Assembly (NCBI RefSeq): GCF_000188155.2
Contig: NZ_KE124774.1
Location: forward strand, 37,501 to 101,500
From: Methylocystis sp. ATCC 49242
Lineage (GTDB): Bacteria > Pseudomonadota > Alphaproteobacteria > Rhizobiales > Beijerinckiaceae
DNA: 64,000 nt
Direction: 5' to 3'
Of the stretch, positions 10,297 through 18,727 are shown piece by piece; position 1 is the first letter of the stretch; each line of letters starts with the position of its first letter. Below the pieces are notes generated by a model. That model saw only the letters and a program-made list of their open reading frames with translations. It ran no database searches and was not told the DNA's origin. A program made the position numbers and the translations under genes.

Positions 10297-11334
10297 TCAC
10301 GGCTGCGCCAGCATGGCGGTTATCGAATCGCGGTCGAGGCCCTTTTCGCCGATGACGACGAGACGGCTGGCGCGGGCTTCGTTCGGTTTCCATGGGCGAT
10401 CGAAATGGTGCTGGATGCGCGCGCCGACGCCCTGCACCAGAAGCCGCATCGGCTTGCCGGCGACTTCGACAAATCCTTTCACGCGCAGCACGTCATGCGC
10501 GCGCGCAATGTCCGCGAGTTTCGCGACGAGGGCGGCGGGGTCCGTGACCGCCGGCAGGCTGACGACGAAACTGTCGAAGTCGTCGTGATCGTGATCCGGC
10601 TCGGCGTCATGGTGGGAGGGGCGGCTGGCGAGATCGTCTTCCGCCGCCGCGGCGAGACCGAGCAGCACGAGCGGATCGACCCGGCCGTCCCGCGCGCGCA
10701 CCACCTTCACAGTATCGCGGGCGCCTTGTGAAAGCTGCTCGGCGACGCGAAGCTCCTCATCGGCGTCCAGAAGATCGGTCTTGTTGAGAATCACGAGATC
10801 GGCGCAAGCGAGTTGGTCCTCGAAGACTTCCTCGAGCGGATTGTCGTGGTCGATCGTCTCGGTATCCGCACGTTCCTGCGCGACGGCGTCGAGATCGTCG
10901 GCGAAGCGGCCTTCTGCGACCGCCTTTCCGTCGATGACGGCGATGACGCCGTCGACAGTAAGCTTGGAGCGGATCGCCGGCCAGTCGAAGGCTTTCACGA
11001 GGGGCTTCGGCAGCGCGAGGCCCGACGTCTCGATGATGATATGGTCCGGCCGCTTTTCATGCGCGAGCAGCGCCTCGATCGCGGGCACGAAGTCGTCGGC
11101 GACCGTGCAGCAGAGACAGCCGTTGGCGAGTTCGACTATATTTTCTTCCGGACAGTTCTCGACGCCGCAGGCGCGCAGGATTTCGCCGTCGACGCCGACG
11201 TCGCCGAATTCATTGATGACCAGCGCGAGACGGCGGTCGCGCGCATTCTCCAGCACGTTGCGGATGAGAGTCGTCTTGCCGGCGCCGAGGAAGCCGGTGA
11301 CGATGGTCGCGGGGATTTTTGCTTGTGTCGTCAT
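10297..11334 (-). CDS. cobW: CobW-family GTP-binding metallochaperone
   Basis: GTPase of the COG0523 family, thought to deliver cobalt for corrin synthesis. About 345 residues: Walker A GFLGAGKTTLI near residue 14, the metal-binding motif GCLCC near residue 73, G4-like NKTD, then a His/Asp-rich stretch (HHDAEPDHDHDD, near residue 243) before the CobW C-terminal domain. The ATG at 11334 overlaps the cbtA stop (ATGA). Operon position between the cobalt transporter and the cobalt chelatase fits a cobalt chaperone. Confidence 0.93.
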   Translation of the reverse strand: MTTQAKIPATIVTGFLGAGKTTLIRNVLENARDRRLALVINEFGDVGVDGEILRACGVENCPEENIVELANGCLCCTVADDFVPAIEALLAHEKRPDHIIIETSGLALPKPLVKAFDWPAIRSKLTVDGVIAVIDGKAVAEGRFADDLDAVAQERADTETIDHDNPLEEVFEDQLACADLVILNKTDLLDADEELRVAEQLSQGARDTVKVVRARDGRVDPLVLLGLAAAAEDDLASRPSHHDAEPDHDHDDFDSFVVSLPAVTDPAALVAKLADIARAHDVLRVKGFVEVAGKPMRLLVQGVGARIQHHFDRPWKPNEARASRLVVIGEKGLDRDSITAMLAQP

Positions 11335-12002
11335 GCGGTCTGCGTCTCGTCTTGCGAGATGAGCCGCCACACGAGGCCGACAAGCGCGCCGGCGAGCACC
11401 CAGCTCATGGCTTGTACAGCGAGCGACGAGGCGGCGAATTGCGCCGCCAGCTCCGCGGGCGCCGTGCTTTCCGGCGCGGCGGGCGTCGGCGTGAAGAAAT
11501 GCGGCGCGACGATCAACACGGCGCCCGCGACTTGCGCGATCCATGCGTCGAGCCGCAACAGCGCGTAAAGCCCGGCGCCGGTCGAAACCGCGGCGGCGAC
11601 CCACCAGATCTGGCGTCCGGCGAGATCGGTTTCTGCGGCCCCGGGTAGTTGGGGGGCAAGCCCGAGACTCGTTGCAAGCCCGGTCGCGGCAAAGGCGCAG
11701 GCGCCCCAGAGCGCGGCGCGGCGCGGGCCGATCGGATCGCCGGAGACGAGCATTCCGGCGAGCAGAATCAGCGCGTAACCAATCGAGACGGCGACGGTTG
11801 CGAGGCTGGTGGCGGCCGTGCGCCGCAGACCCTCGAAAGCGGGCGCGGCATGCTCAGCCGCGACGTCATGAGCGTGCTGCGCCGTCTCATAAACCTCGGC
11901 GGCGAGGATGAGCGGAGTCGTGGTGACATGCTGCAGGGCCGCGACGGCGAGCCCCGCAACGACGCCGGCGATGAGACCGGCCGCCAATGTTCGCGCGATC
12001 AC
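11331..12002 (-). CDS. cbtA: Predicted cobalt transporter subunit CbtA
   Basis: Inner-membrane protein of about 223 residues with roughly five hydrophobic segments, starting VIARTLAAGLIAGVVAGL and containing the Glu/His-bearing stretch QHVTTTPLILAAEVYE. I chose a GTG at 12002, 19 bases after cbtB; no good ribosome-binding site is visible, so coupling to cbtB is likely. A longer reading would run through cbtB coding sequence. The pairing with CbtB under a B12 riboswitch is the standard basis for the cobalt-uptake prediction. Confidence 0.85.
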   Translation of the reverse strand: MIARTLAAGLIAGVVAGLAVAALQHVTTTPLILAAEVYETAQHAHDVAAEHAAPAFEGLRRTAATSLATVAVSIGYALILLAGMLVSGDPIGPRRAALWGACAFAATGLATSLGLAPQLPGAAETDLAGRQIWWVAAAVSTGAGLYALLRLDAWIAQVAGAVLIVAPHFFTPTPAAPESTAPAELAAQFAASSLAVQAMSWVLAGALVGLVWRLISQDETQTA

Positions 12003-12021
12003 GGGTCGCGTGTCGTGGCGG

Positions 12022-12207
12022 CTAGTGACAGGGGAAGGAGAGGGCGTGGCGCGAATCGTGGGCCGCGTCGTGCACGGTCTCGGGATTCGCGAAACCCGCG
12101 ACATAGACGAGGCTCGCGCCGAGGAACAGCGCGATGAAGGCGGCCTTCAGCGCTTCTACCTTCGAGCGCGCGAGAGACCCGGACCGGGCGGCGAAAAAAG
12201 CGTTCAT
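12022..12207 (-). CDS. cbtB: Predicted cobalt transporter subunit CbtB
   Basis: 61-residue membrane protein with one hydrophobic helix (about residues 20-42, ALKAAFIALFLGASLVYVAG) and a His-rich tail ending HDAAHDSRHALSFPCH, the hallmark of CbtB. The ATG at 12207 follows AGGAGAAC. It is the first gene after the riboswitch. Confidence 0.88.
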   Translation of the reverse strand: MNAFFAARSGSLARSKVEALKAAFIALFLGASLVYVAGFANPETVHDAAHDSRHALSFPCH

Positions 12208-12261
12208 GGTGTTCTCCTGCCGCCCCACCGGCGGCGTTTTTCATGCGAGAGGCGATCGAGG

Positions 12262-12425
12262 GATCGCCGCGACGGCAGGTCTCCTGGCTTCCGGGTCCAT
12301 GGTCCGCGCCGCCTTCCCAAGCTGATTGCTCAGTGGCGGATGGCGCGGGCCTTACCGGTTACAGTTGCGGGGGCAGCCGTGGATTTGGGCAAGGCCCGCA
12401 CCGCGTTCCCTTTTCGCCTTCTTGC
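12262..12425 (-). promoter_or_regulatory. Cobalamin riboswitch
   Basis: Read on the minus strand, the RNA contains the B12 box GCCAGGAGACCTGCC (12288-12274), the conserved GGCTGCCCCCGCAACTGTAA (12378-12359), GGGAAGG (12318-12312) and an upstream GGTGCGGG. These occur in the consensus order and spacing of adenosylcobalamin riboswitches. Downstream, a GCCGCC/GGCGGC hairpin (about 12214-12235) ends directly before the AGGAG of cbtB, so translation may be controlled by access to that site. It should turn off the cbtB-cobB operon when B12 is plentiful. Confidence 0.95.
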
Positions 12426-12489
12426 GAAGGACCGTCGCTTTCAGTCATATGCGCGTGACATCATTCCGTCAAATGGCGAGGGCTGCATT

Positions 12490-13107
12490 TTGACAATCGG
12501 GCAGGAGGACGACGAAGCGCGCCGCCATCGCTTGAAGATGGAGAAGCGGAAGGCCGTTCAGGACGCCGAGGTGGCCGGCAAGACCATCGCGCAGAAGGGC
12601 CTGCTGATGGTCCACACCGGGCCTGGCAAGGGGAAGTCCACCGCCGCTTTCGGGCTCGCCCTGCGCGCGCTCGGTCATGGCTGGAAGGTCGGCGTCGTCC
12701 AATTCGGCAAGGGCGCCTGGCGAACCGGCGAGCGCGACATGCTCGAAAAACTTGGACAGGTCTCCTGGCATACGCTCGGCGAGGGCTTCACCTGGGAGAC
12801 GCAGGATCGCGCCCGCGACGAGGCCGCGGCGCGGCGCGCCTGGGAAAAAGCCTGCGAATTGATGGCGGACCCCGAAATCCGTCTGCTGGTGCTGGACGAG
12901 CTGAATATTACGCTGCGTTACGAGCATCTGCCGCTGGCCGAGGTTCTCGCGGCGCTCACGGCGCGTCGCAACGATCTGCATGTCGTGGTGACAGGCCGGA
13001 ACGCCAAGCAGGAGCTGGTCGAAATCGCCGATCTCGTCACCGAAATGACGCTGGTGAAGCACCATTTTGCGGCCGGCGTGAAGGCTCAGGAGGGCATAGA
13101 GTTCTAA
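12490..13107 (+). CDS. cobO: Cob(I)yrinic acid a,c-diamide adenosyltransferase
   Basis: ATP:corrinoid adenosyltransferase of the CobA/CobO/BtuR type, which makes adenosylcobyrinic acid diamide. The protein of about 205 residues has the Walker A GPGKGKSTAAFGLALRALGHG, then VVQFGKGAWRTGERDML, VLDELNITLRYEHLP and VVVTGRNAKQEL. I use the TTG at 12490, seven bases after GAGG, because the preceding HRLKM block is conserved in the family; the first ATG (12538) would remove it. It diverges from the riboswitch-led operon, with about 65 bases for both promoters. Confidence 0.92.
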   Translation: MTIGQEDDEARRHRLKMEKRKAVQDAEVAGKTIAQKGLLMVHTGPGKGKSTAAFGLALRALGHGWKVGVVQFGKGAWRTGERDMLEKLGQVSWHTLGEGFTWETQDRARDEAAARRAWEKACELMADPEIRLLVLDELNITLRYEHLPLAEVLAALTARRNDLHVVVTGRNAKQELVEIADLVTEMTLVKHHFAAGVKAQEGIEF

Positions 13108-13316
13108 ATCGGGTCGCCGATTCGGCAAAAGGCGCGCCGATGAGCCGGGGCGAGGCCTTGGCAAGGCCCAGTAGAGAGAATACGCTTTCCGGGCAGTTAG
13201 TTCGAGCAGCTCATGAGGTCGGACGCAGCCCAAACCGACGCTGGAACTGGACAGCCATTTTCAGGCGGCGAGGTCCCGGCCGACCTCTCGAAAACCATCC
13301 GGACAAGAAGCTTTCG

Positions 13317-14354
13317 ATGGACCTGTACACCGCGATCCGCTTTTCCCTGGCGAGAATATCGAACGAACTGTTTTCATTTGGCTCGATTTTTTCAATCTAT
13401 TCGCTGGCAACGACATTTGGCCTGGCCGTTTTCGCATTGGCTTATCGTCAGAAAAGCCGTCGAGGGCGCGCCAATTTGAGGGCCATCGCCCGCGCCATTT
13501 TCACAAAGAAAATCTTGGTGCATGAATCCTTTGCCGCCGACGTGAAACTCTTCGTGCTGAGCGTCGTTTTCATGCCGGTAATCGTGGTTTCCCTCGTGGT
13601 TTCCGCAAATACTGTCGCAATCGCCGTCAAATCCATGCTCACAGGCGCCTTTGGCGCGATGGGGTCCGCCGATTGCTGTGATCTCTCTATAAAACTGGTC
13701 TCCACAGTCGTTCTGTTTCTGGCGTATGAGATAGGATATTGGGTTGACCACTACCTCAAACACAGGGTCTCGTTTTTGTGGGAACTCCACAAGGTGCATC
13801 ACACGGCTGAGGTTCTTACGCCACTGACGAACTTCAGAAATCACCCTGTCGACAATATATTTTTCGGGTACATGCTCTCAATGTTCATCGGCAGCGCCTC
13901 CGGACTGCTGGCGTGGTTGTTCGGTCGAAATACGGAAGCGTTCACGGTTGACGGCAAAAACATAATTTTCATCTTTTTTCTCTGGACAATCGGGCATCTG
14001 CAGCATTCGCAGTTCTGGATCCCGTTCCGGGGCGTTTGGGGGCGGATCATCCTGAGCCCCGCGCATCATCAGATCCATCACTCGAACGACCCCCGGCATT
14101 TCAATCGCAACCTCGGCAGCGTTCTCGCCGTCTGGGACTGGATGTTCGGCACGCTCGAAATTCCATCAACGAAGAACCCGCGCCTCGTATATGGCGTCAA
14201 CGAAGAAGGCCGGCGCCCACACTCCTCGACAGGAATGCTGTTGACGCCGATTGTCATGGCGACGAGCGCGCTCTGGCATGAGGTTGTCTCAATCCGAAAA
14301 TCCTTCCCCAATGCTGCGTTTGCATTGTGGGCAAAAAGAAATCGGATTTCGTGA
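13317..14354 (+). CDS. Sterol desaturase / fatty acid hydroxylase superfamily membrane protein (copy 1)
   Basis: 345-residue integral membrane di-iron enzyme of the fatty-acid-hydroxylase superfamily; the substrate is unknown. The His clusters are DHYLKH (near residue 145), HKVHH (near 159), HLQHSQFW and HHQIHH with HFNRN (about residues 225-265). Several hydrophobic segments precede and separate them. The ATG at 13317 was chosen because the in-frame upstream 59 codons look non-coding. It is clearly paralogous to the gene at 47053-48057. The sequence looks less GC-rich than its neighbours and sits beside an IS element, so horizontal transfer is possible. Confidence 0.8.
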   Translation: MDLYTAIRFSLARISNELFSFGSIFSIYSLATTFGLAVFALAYRQKSRRGRANLRAIARAIFTKKILVHESFAADVKLFVLSVVFMPVIVVSLVVSANTVAIAVKSMLTGAFGAMGSADCCDLSIKLVSTVVLFLAYEIGYWVDHYLKHRVSFLWELHKVHHTAEVLTPLTNFRNHPVDNIFFGYMLSMFIGSASGLLAWLFGRNTEAFTVDGKNIIFIFFLWTIGHLQHSQFWIPFRGVWGRIILSPAHHQIHHSNDPRHFNRNLGSVLAVWDWMFGTLEIPSTKNPRLVYGVNEEGRRPHSSTGMLLTPIVMATSALWHEVVSIRKSFPNAAFALWAKRNRIS

Positions 14355-14518
14355 CGGAAATTGCTTGCGTTCTGTTTTTTGCTGGTTGCGAGTGTTTTCG
14401 CCGCCATTTCACGAAAAAGGGGCCTTGTCCCGGCGCCTGACAAGCCCGGCCGCCCCTGACCGCAAGCTGGTTTCGTGTGGCGTATTTTTCGTCGAGCCCT
14501 GAACCGCCGCGCAGATTA

Positions 14519-15564
14519 GAGCATTTCCCTGTTTTTCTGAATCGGGAGGGATTCCTGTTTTAGCAGGAGTGTGGTTCAAGATGCTGGCTGGGCGGAGGCC
14601 AGCATCCAATGGTTCGACCTCTCTCCAATGATCTTCGAGAGCGTGTGGTTGCGTCGGTTTTGGCTGGCGAGAGTTGCCGCGCCGTGGCGTTGCGCTTTGG
14701 CGTGGCCGTGTCATCGGTCGTGAAGTGGTCGCAGCGCCAGCGCGAGACGGGCTCGGTCGCGCCGGCGAAAATGGGCGGCTATCGCAAGCGCGTGCTGGAG
14801 CCGCATCGCGCTTTCATTGTCGAGCGTCTGGCGCAGACGCCGCATTTGACGTTGCATGGCCTCAAGGACGAGCTGCTGGCGCGCGGGGTCAAGGTTTCGC
14901 ACAACGCCATTTGGATGTTCCTGCGCCGCGAGGGGCTGCGGTTCAAAAAAAACGCTGCTGGCGCTCGAACAAGGCCGCGCTGACATTGCGCGACGGCGCA
15001 AGCGCTGGCAATCGCTGCAAGCGCGCCTCGATCCCAGGCGGCTGGTCTTCATCGACGAGACCTGGATCAAGACGAACATGACGCCGCTGCGTGGCTGGGG
15101 CCCCAAGGGCAAGCGCTTGCGCGGCTTCGCGCCGCACGGCCATTGGCGCACGCTGACCTTTCTCGGCGCGCTGCGCTGCGATCGTCTCGACGCGCCCTGC
15201 GTCTTCGACGGGCCAATCAACGGCGCGTGTTTCCGCGCCTATGTCGAACAACAACTCGTCCCCGCGCTCAGGCAGGGCGATATTGTCATTATGGACAATC
15301 TCGGCAGTCACAAGGGCGAGGCGGTGCGACGCGCGATCCGCGCCGCCGGAGCCAGACTGTGGTTTCTGCCGCCCTATTCGCCCGACCTCAATCCAATCGA
15401 ACAGACCTTTTCCAAACTCAAACACTGGATGCGACAGGCGCAGCAGCGAACCATCGATGAAACCTGGCGACAGATCGGACGCCTCGCAAAAGACATCCAA
15501 CCACAAGAATGCAGCAACTACTTCACAAACGCAGGATATGCTTCCGTCAAAATATGAAACGCTC
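14519..15564 (+). mobile_element. IS630-family insertion sequence, copy 1
   Basis: A 1046-bp element with TA on both sides (14517-14518 and 15565-15566), the IS630/Tc1-type target duplication. The ends are imperfect inverted repeats: the left end reads GAGCATTTCC and the right end, reversed, GAGCGTTTCA. A second copy of the same length lies at 51780-52825 in the same orientation; by eye they differ at roughly a dozen positions. It is inserted between the desaturase gene and the small membrane protein gene, and no interrupted gene is evident. Confidence 0.92.
14609..15557 (+). CDS. IS630-family transposase (frameshifted, copy 1)
   Basis: Cut-and-paste DDE transposase in two frames. The first part (14609-14983) has the N-terminal helix-turn-helix ([25 protein letters not shown]). 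The second frame carries the catalytic part: VFIDETWIK (first Asp), [12 protein letters not shown] (second Asp) and [16 protein letters not shown] (Glu). The frames meet at a run of eight A (14945-14952); skipping one A joins them. The same arrangement in both copies suggests programmed slippage rather than decay. Confidence 0.88.
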
Positions 15565-15566
15565 TA

Positions 15567-15812
15567 AAGGGGCGCTCAATCTCTGCAGAAAGTTGCGTTG
15601 AAGCACGCTTCGCCGAAAAACCGGGTATGCTTCCACACGCTTACGCCTGTGAAAACCTCTTGAAAAAAGCGCCGCCAAAAAGGCGGAAGCCGACGCTCGA
15701 ACTAGTCGAGAACGTCGGCTCCAAACCGATCTACGCCGTTAACGACGCAGATCACCCTTCTATCAGACAAGGCCGGGAGCCTGAACTCCCGGCAAGTCCG
15801 TAGGCAGGGGTA
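15567..15812. other. Intergenic region with two stem-loops
   Basis: No gene is evident between the IS and the small membrane protein gene. It contains a short hairpin CCGCC/GGCGG (15672-15686) and a longer imperfect one bounded by AGCCGACG and CGTCGGCT (15688-15720), in addition to the terminator at 15773-15792. Confidence 0.5.
15773..15792 (-). terminator. Probable terminator of the 64-residue protein gene
   Basis: Stem CCGGGAG/CTCCCGG with a 6-base loop, 20 bases after the stop of the minus-strand gene at 15813. On the minus strand it is followed by CCTTGTCT, a weak T-tract. Confidence 0.55.
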
Positions 15813-16007
15813 TTACTGGATCATGCGGGCGGTCGAACCGACGCCGGCCGAGCCGAGCGCTTCACGGTTGTTGCCGGTGCCGTTCGTGCCCTCGGGGGAG
15901 ATCCAGTCCGGAACCCAGGTAAGAGCGACGATGACGAAACCCAAGAAGGCGGCGACCCAGATGAGGGTCTTGCCGATTTCAGCTCCGCTGTGAACGTTAA
16001 CGGCCAT
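15813..16007 (-). CDS. Small single-pass membrane protein, unidentified
   Basis: I do not recognise this 64-residue protein. It begins MAVNVHSGAEIGKTLIWVAA, has one hydrophobic helix (about residues 14-32) ending VPDW, and a Gly/Asn/Ser-rich tail (EGTNGTGNNREALG). A strong ribosome-binding site (AGGGGGAAAACAC before the ATG) and a hairpin just after the stop suggest a real, well-expressed single-gene unit. Its leader is AT-rich for this genome. Expression may be high, but function is unknown. Confidence 0.65.
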   Translation of the reverse strand: MAVNVHSGAEIGKTLIWVAAFLGFVIVALTWVPDWISPEGTNGTGNNREALGSAGVGSTARMIQ

Positions 16008-16467
16008 GTGTTTTCCCCCTGTTGTTTTTTGTAACCAGTATTACTGCCGCATCAAAGGTAGCCTAGCTCGATTCAAAACCGTTGGCAATGCACGTCTTTC
16101 ACGAATTTCAAACTCTTCAAAAATGGGGTTTGTTATTATAAATCAGATATTTGATGTGCGACAACACGTCGCGGGCGATTTGATTTTTGCAGTGCAAAAA
16201 TCCGTGTCTCGCGCATTTCGCGGTCAGCCACGCGCTGCAAAAAAATCGTTCTGGCGACGACCGCAGGGCGCAAACGGCATGCGTCCACGTCCAGTCGAGT
16301 TGCAGCTGCGCGCAGGAGCCTATTGCCCCGGGCGGGCGGTTCCCCTATAAGCGCGCGCATTCCACAGGCGAAGGTATTACGGCGTCTGATTCAAGGCGTC
16401 GTTTCCGGTGGCCGGTCTCCGGCCTCTAAATCCTTGCTTTCGCCGAGGCTCAACCGGAGAAAAAACT
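16008..16467. other. Intergenic region upstream of rpsB
   Basis: About 460 bases, divergent between the 64-residue protein gene and rpsB. It is AT-richer near 16030-16200. It contains the predicted rpsB promoter (16323-16351) and a perfect GGCCGG/CCGGCC hairpin with a 3-base loop at 16410-16424 in the rpsB leader. No convincing gene seen. Confidence 0.5.
16323..16351 (+). promoter_or_regulatory. Predicted sigma-70-type promoter of rpsB
   Basis: TTGCCC (16323-16328), a 17-base spacer and TATAAG (16346-16351), about 116 bases upstream of the rpsB start. Spacing is ideal; the call rests on consensus match only. Confidence 0.55.
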
Positions 16468-17484
16468 ATGGCGCTTCCCGACTTCACCATGCGCGGCCTT
16501 CTCGAGGCCGGCGCCCACTTCGGCCATCAGGCGCATCGCTGGAACCCGAAGATGGCTCCCTATATCTTCGGCGCCCGTAACAACATCCACATCATCGACC
16601 TCGCGCAGACGGTTCCGCTGCTGCATCAGGCGTTGAAGACCGTTTCCGACACGGTGGCCAAGGGCGGCCGCGTGCTCTTTGTCGGCACCAAGCGCCAGGC
16701 GCAGGACCAGATCGCCGACGCCGCCAAGCGCAGCGCGCAATATTACATCAACTCCCGTTGGCTGGGCGGCACGCTCACCAACTGGAAGACGATTTCGGGC
16801 TCGATCAACCGTCTCCGCAAGCTGGACGAAATGCTGTCGGCCGGCGCCTCGGGCGTGACCAAGAAAGAGCGCCTCCTGCTGACCCGCGAGCGCGACAAGC
16901 TCGAAAAGGCGCTCGGCGGCATCCGCGACATGGGCGGCACGCCGGACCTGATCTTCGTCATCGACACCAACAAGGAGCAGCTCGCGATCAAGGAGGCGAA
17001 TCGCCTCAAGATCCCGGTCGTGGCGGTGCTCGACACCAACTGTGATCCGGACGGCGTCACGCATCCGATCCCCGGCAATGACGACGCTGGCCGTGCGATT
17101 GCTCTCTACTGCGATCTCATCGCCAGGGCGGCGATCGACGGCATCTCCCGCAGCCAGGGCTCGCTCGGCGTGGACCTCGGCGCGGCCGAGGAGCCGGTGG
17201 CGGAGGCTGCGGTCGCGGCGAGCGACGCCGGCGAAGCCTATGTTTCCGCCGAGGTGTTCGAGCTCCTTGCCGCCCCGCGCGGCGCCCCCGACGATCTGGC
17301 CAAGCTGAACGGCGTCGGCCCGCAGCTCGTCAAGAAGCTCAATGACGCCGGCATCTTCCATTACTGGCAGCTCGCCGCGATGACGCCGGCCGATGTCGAG
17401 AAGGTCGACGCCGATCTCAAGCTCAATGGCCGCATCGCCCGTGACGGCTGGATCGATCAGGCGCGTACGCTTCTGTCCGCCTGA
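16468..17484 (+). CDS. rpsB: 30S ribosomal protein S2 with C-terminal extension
   Basis: Ribosomal protein S2 of the small subunit. Residues 1-230 match S2 ([52 protein letters not shown]). The protein is 338 residues, about 90-100 more than the E. coli form. The extra C-terminus holds an Ala/Glu-rich linker and a helix-hairpin-helix-like domain ([20 protein letters not shown], about residues 278-297). Such extensions are known in Rhizobiales S2 proteins. Start at 16468 follows GGAG. It heads rpsB-tsf. Confidence 0.96.
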   Translation: MALPDFTMRGLLEAGAHFGHQAHRWNPKMAPYIFGARNNIHIIDLAQTVPLLHQALKTVSDTVAKGGRVLFVGTKRQAQDQIADAAKRSAQYYINSRWLGGTLTNWKTISGSINRLRKLDEMLSAGASGVTKKERLLLTRERDKLEKALGGIRDMGGTPDLIFVIDTNKEQLAIKEANRLKIPVVAVLDTNCDPDGVTHPIPGNDDAGRAIALYCDLIARAAIDGISRSQGSLGVDLGAAEEPVAEAAVAASDAGEAYVSAEVFELLAAPRGAPDDLAKLNGVGPQLVKKLNDAGIFHYWQLAAMTPADVEKVDADLKLNGRIARDGWIDQARTLLSA

Positions 17485-17517
17485 CGCGTTCGTTCGTCAC
17501 CCGCAGTCTTCAAGCTA

Positions 17518-17550
17518 TCGGGCGCCGGCTCCACCAGAGCCGGCGCCCGA
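17518..17550 (+). other. Strong stem-loop between rpsB and tsf
   Basis: Perfect 14-bp stem TCGGGCGCCGGCTC/GAGCCGGCGCCCGA with a 5-base loop. There is no T-tract after it, so it may be an attenuator, a processing site or an mRNA-stabilising hairpin that sets the rpsB:tsf ratio rather than a full terminator. Confidence 0.6.
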
Positions 17551-17631
17551 CGCAATATCGCCCCAGGCCGGCAAGCCGCGTGTTTGCGCGGCTGCGAAAC
17601 GGCCCGACCTCGAAAAGAAGGAATTTCGACC

Positions 17632-18558
17632 ATGGCAACGATTACCGCCGCCCTCGTGAAGGAACTGCGCGAAAGCACCGGCGCCGGCATGATGGACTGC
17701 AAGGCCGCGCTGACCGCGACCGACGGCGAGTTCGAGGCGGCGGTCGACTGGCTGCGCAAGAAGGGCCTCTCCAAGGCCGCCAAGAAGGCTGACCGCGTCG
17801 CGGCCGAAGGCCTCGTCGCCGCGCTGACCGCCGGCGCCAGTGGCGTCGTCGTGGAGGTGAACTCCGAAACCGACTTTGTCTCGCGCAACGCGGACTTCCA
17901 GACGCTGGTGAAGAATATCGCCGAGGTGGCCCTGAAGACCGGCAAGACCGACGCCGCGGAGCTCGGCGCGCAGGCCTACCCGGGCGGCGGCACGGTCGCC
18001 GAGAACATCACCAGCGCCATCGCGACCATCGGCGAGAACCTCACGCTGCGCCGCGCCGCCTCGCTCGCCGTGGCCGACGGGGTTGTCGGCCGCTACGTGC
18101 ATGGCCAGGTCGTCGACGGCCAGGGCAAGATCGCCGTCATCGTCGCGCTGGAGTCGAAGGGCGACAAGGAAGTGCTCGCCACGCTGGCCCGCCAGCTCGC
18201 CATGCATGTCGCTTCGGCCAATCCGCAGGCCCTCGACGCCTCCGGCCTCGACCCGGCGATCGTCGAGCGCGAGAAGAAGCTGCTCGCCGAGAAGAACGCC
18301 GGCAAGCCGGCCAATGTGCTGGAGAAGATCATCGATTCGGGCATCAAGACCTTCGCCAAGGAAGTCTGCATGCTCGATCAGGTTTCGAACCACCCCGACC
18401 ATAACGGCAAGACCGTCGCGCAGGCGGTGAAGGAGCTCGAGGGCAAGGCCGGCGCGCCGATCGCCATCAAGGGGTTCCTGCGTTATGCGCTGGGCGAAGG
18501 CATCGAGAAGCAGACTAGCGACTTCGCCGCGGAAGTGGCGGCGGCCGCGAAGGGCTGA
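17632..18558 (+). CDS. tsf: Translation elongation factor Ts
   Basis: Nucleotide exchange factor for EF-Tu. 308 residues beginning [20 protein letters not shown], followed by MDCKAAL and the TDF core motif [14 protein letters not shown], ending in the dimerisation and C-terminal module ([16 protein letters not shown]). The ATG at 17632 follows AAGGAATTT. It is co-directional with rpsB and followed by a strong terminator. Confidence 0.97.
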   Translation: MATITAALVKELRESTGAGMMDCKAALTATDGEFEAAVDWLRKKGLSKAAKKADRVAAEGLVAALTAGASGVVVEVNSETDFVSRNADFQTLVKNIAEVALKTGKTDAAELGAQAYPGGGTVAENITSAIATIGENLTLRRAASLAVADGVVGRYVHGQVVDGQGKIAVIVALESKGDKEVLATLARQLAMHVASANPQALDASGLDPAIVEREKKLLAEKNAGKPANVLEKIIDSGIKTFAKEVCMLDQVSNHPDHNGKTVAQAVKELEGKAGAPIAIKGFLRYALGEGIEKQTSDFAAEVAAAAKG

Positions 18559-18583
18559 TTCCCCTTCGATTTCGAGATCGAGG

Positions 18584-18613
18584 CCCGGGCTGCGCGAGCG
18601 GCCCGGGTTTTTT
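18584..18613 (+). terminator. Intrinsic terminator after tsf
   Basis: Stem CCCGGGC/GCCCGGG with a 10-base loop followed immediately by six T, starting 26 bases after the tsf stop. A classic Rho-independent terminator that closes the rpsB-tsf unit. Confidence 0.9.
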
Positions 18614-18727
18614 GATGCGTCCTTGCGGGAGGGCCGTTCATGCGGATCGTGACGCCGGTCACTTGCGGGCGCGGCGCGCCGTTCGTATGAAGGAAGCGCC
18701 CCGTTCCAGCCAGCGAGATTTAGAGAC

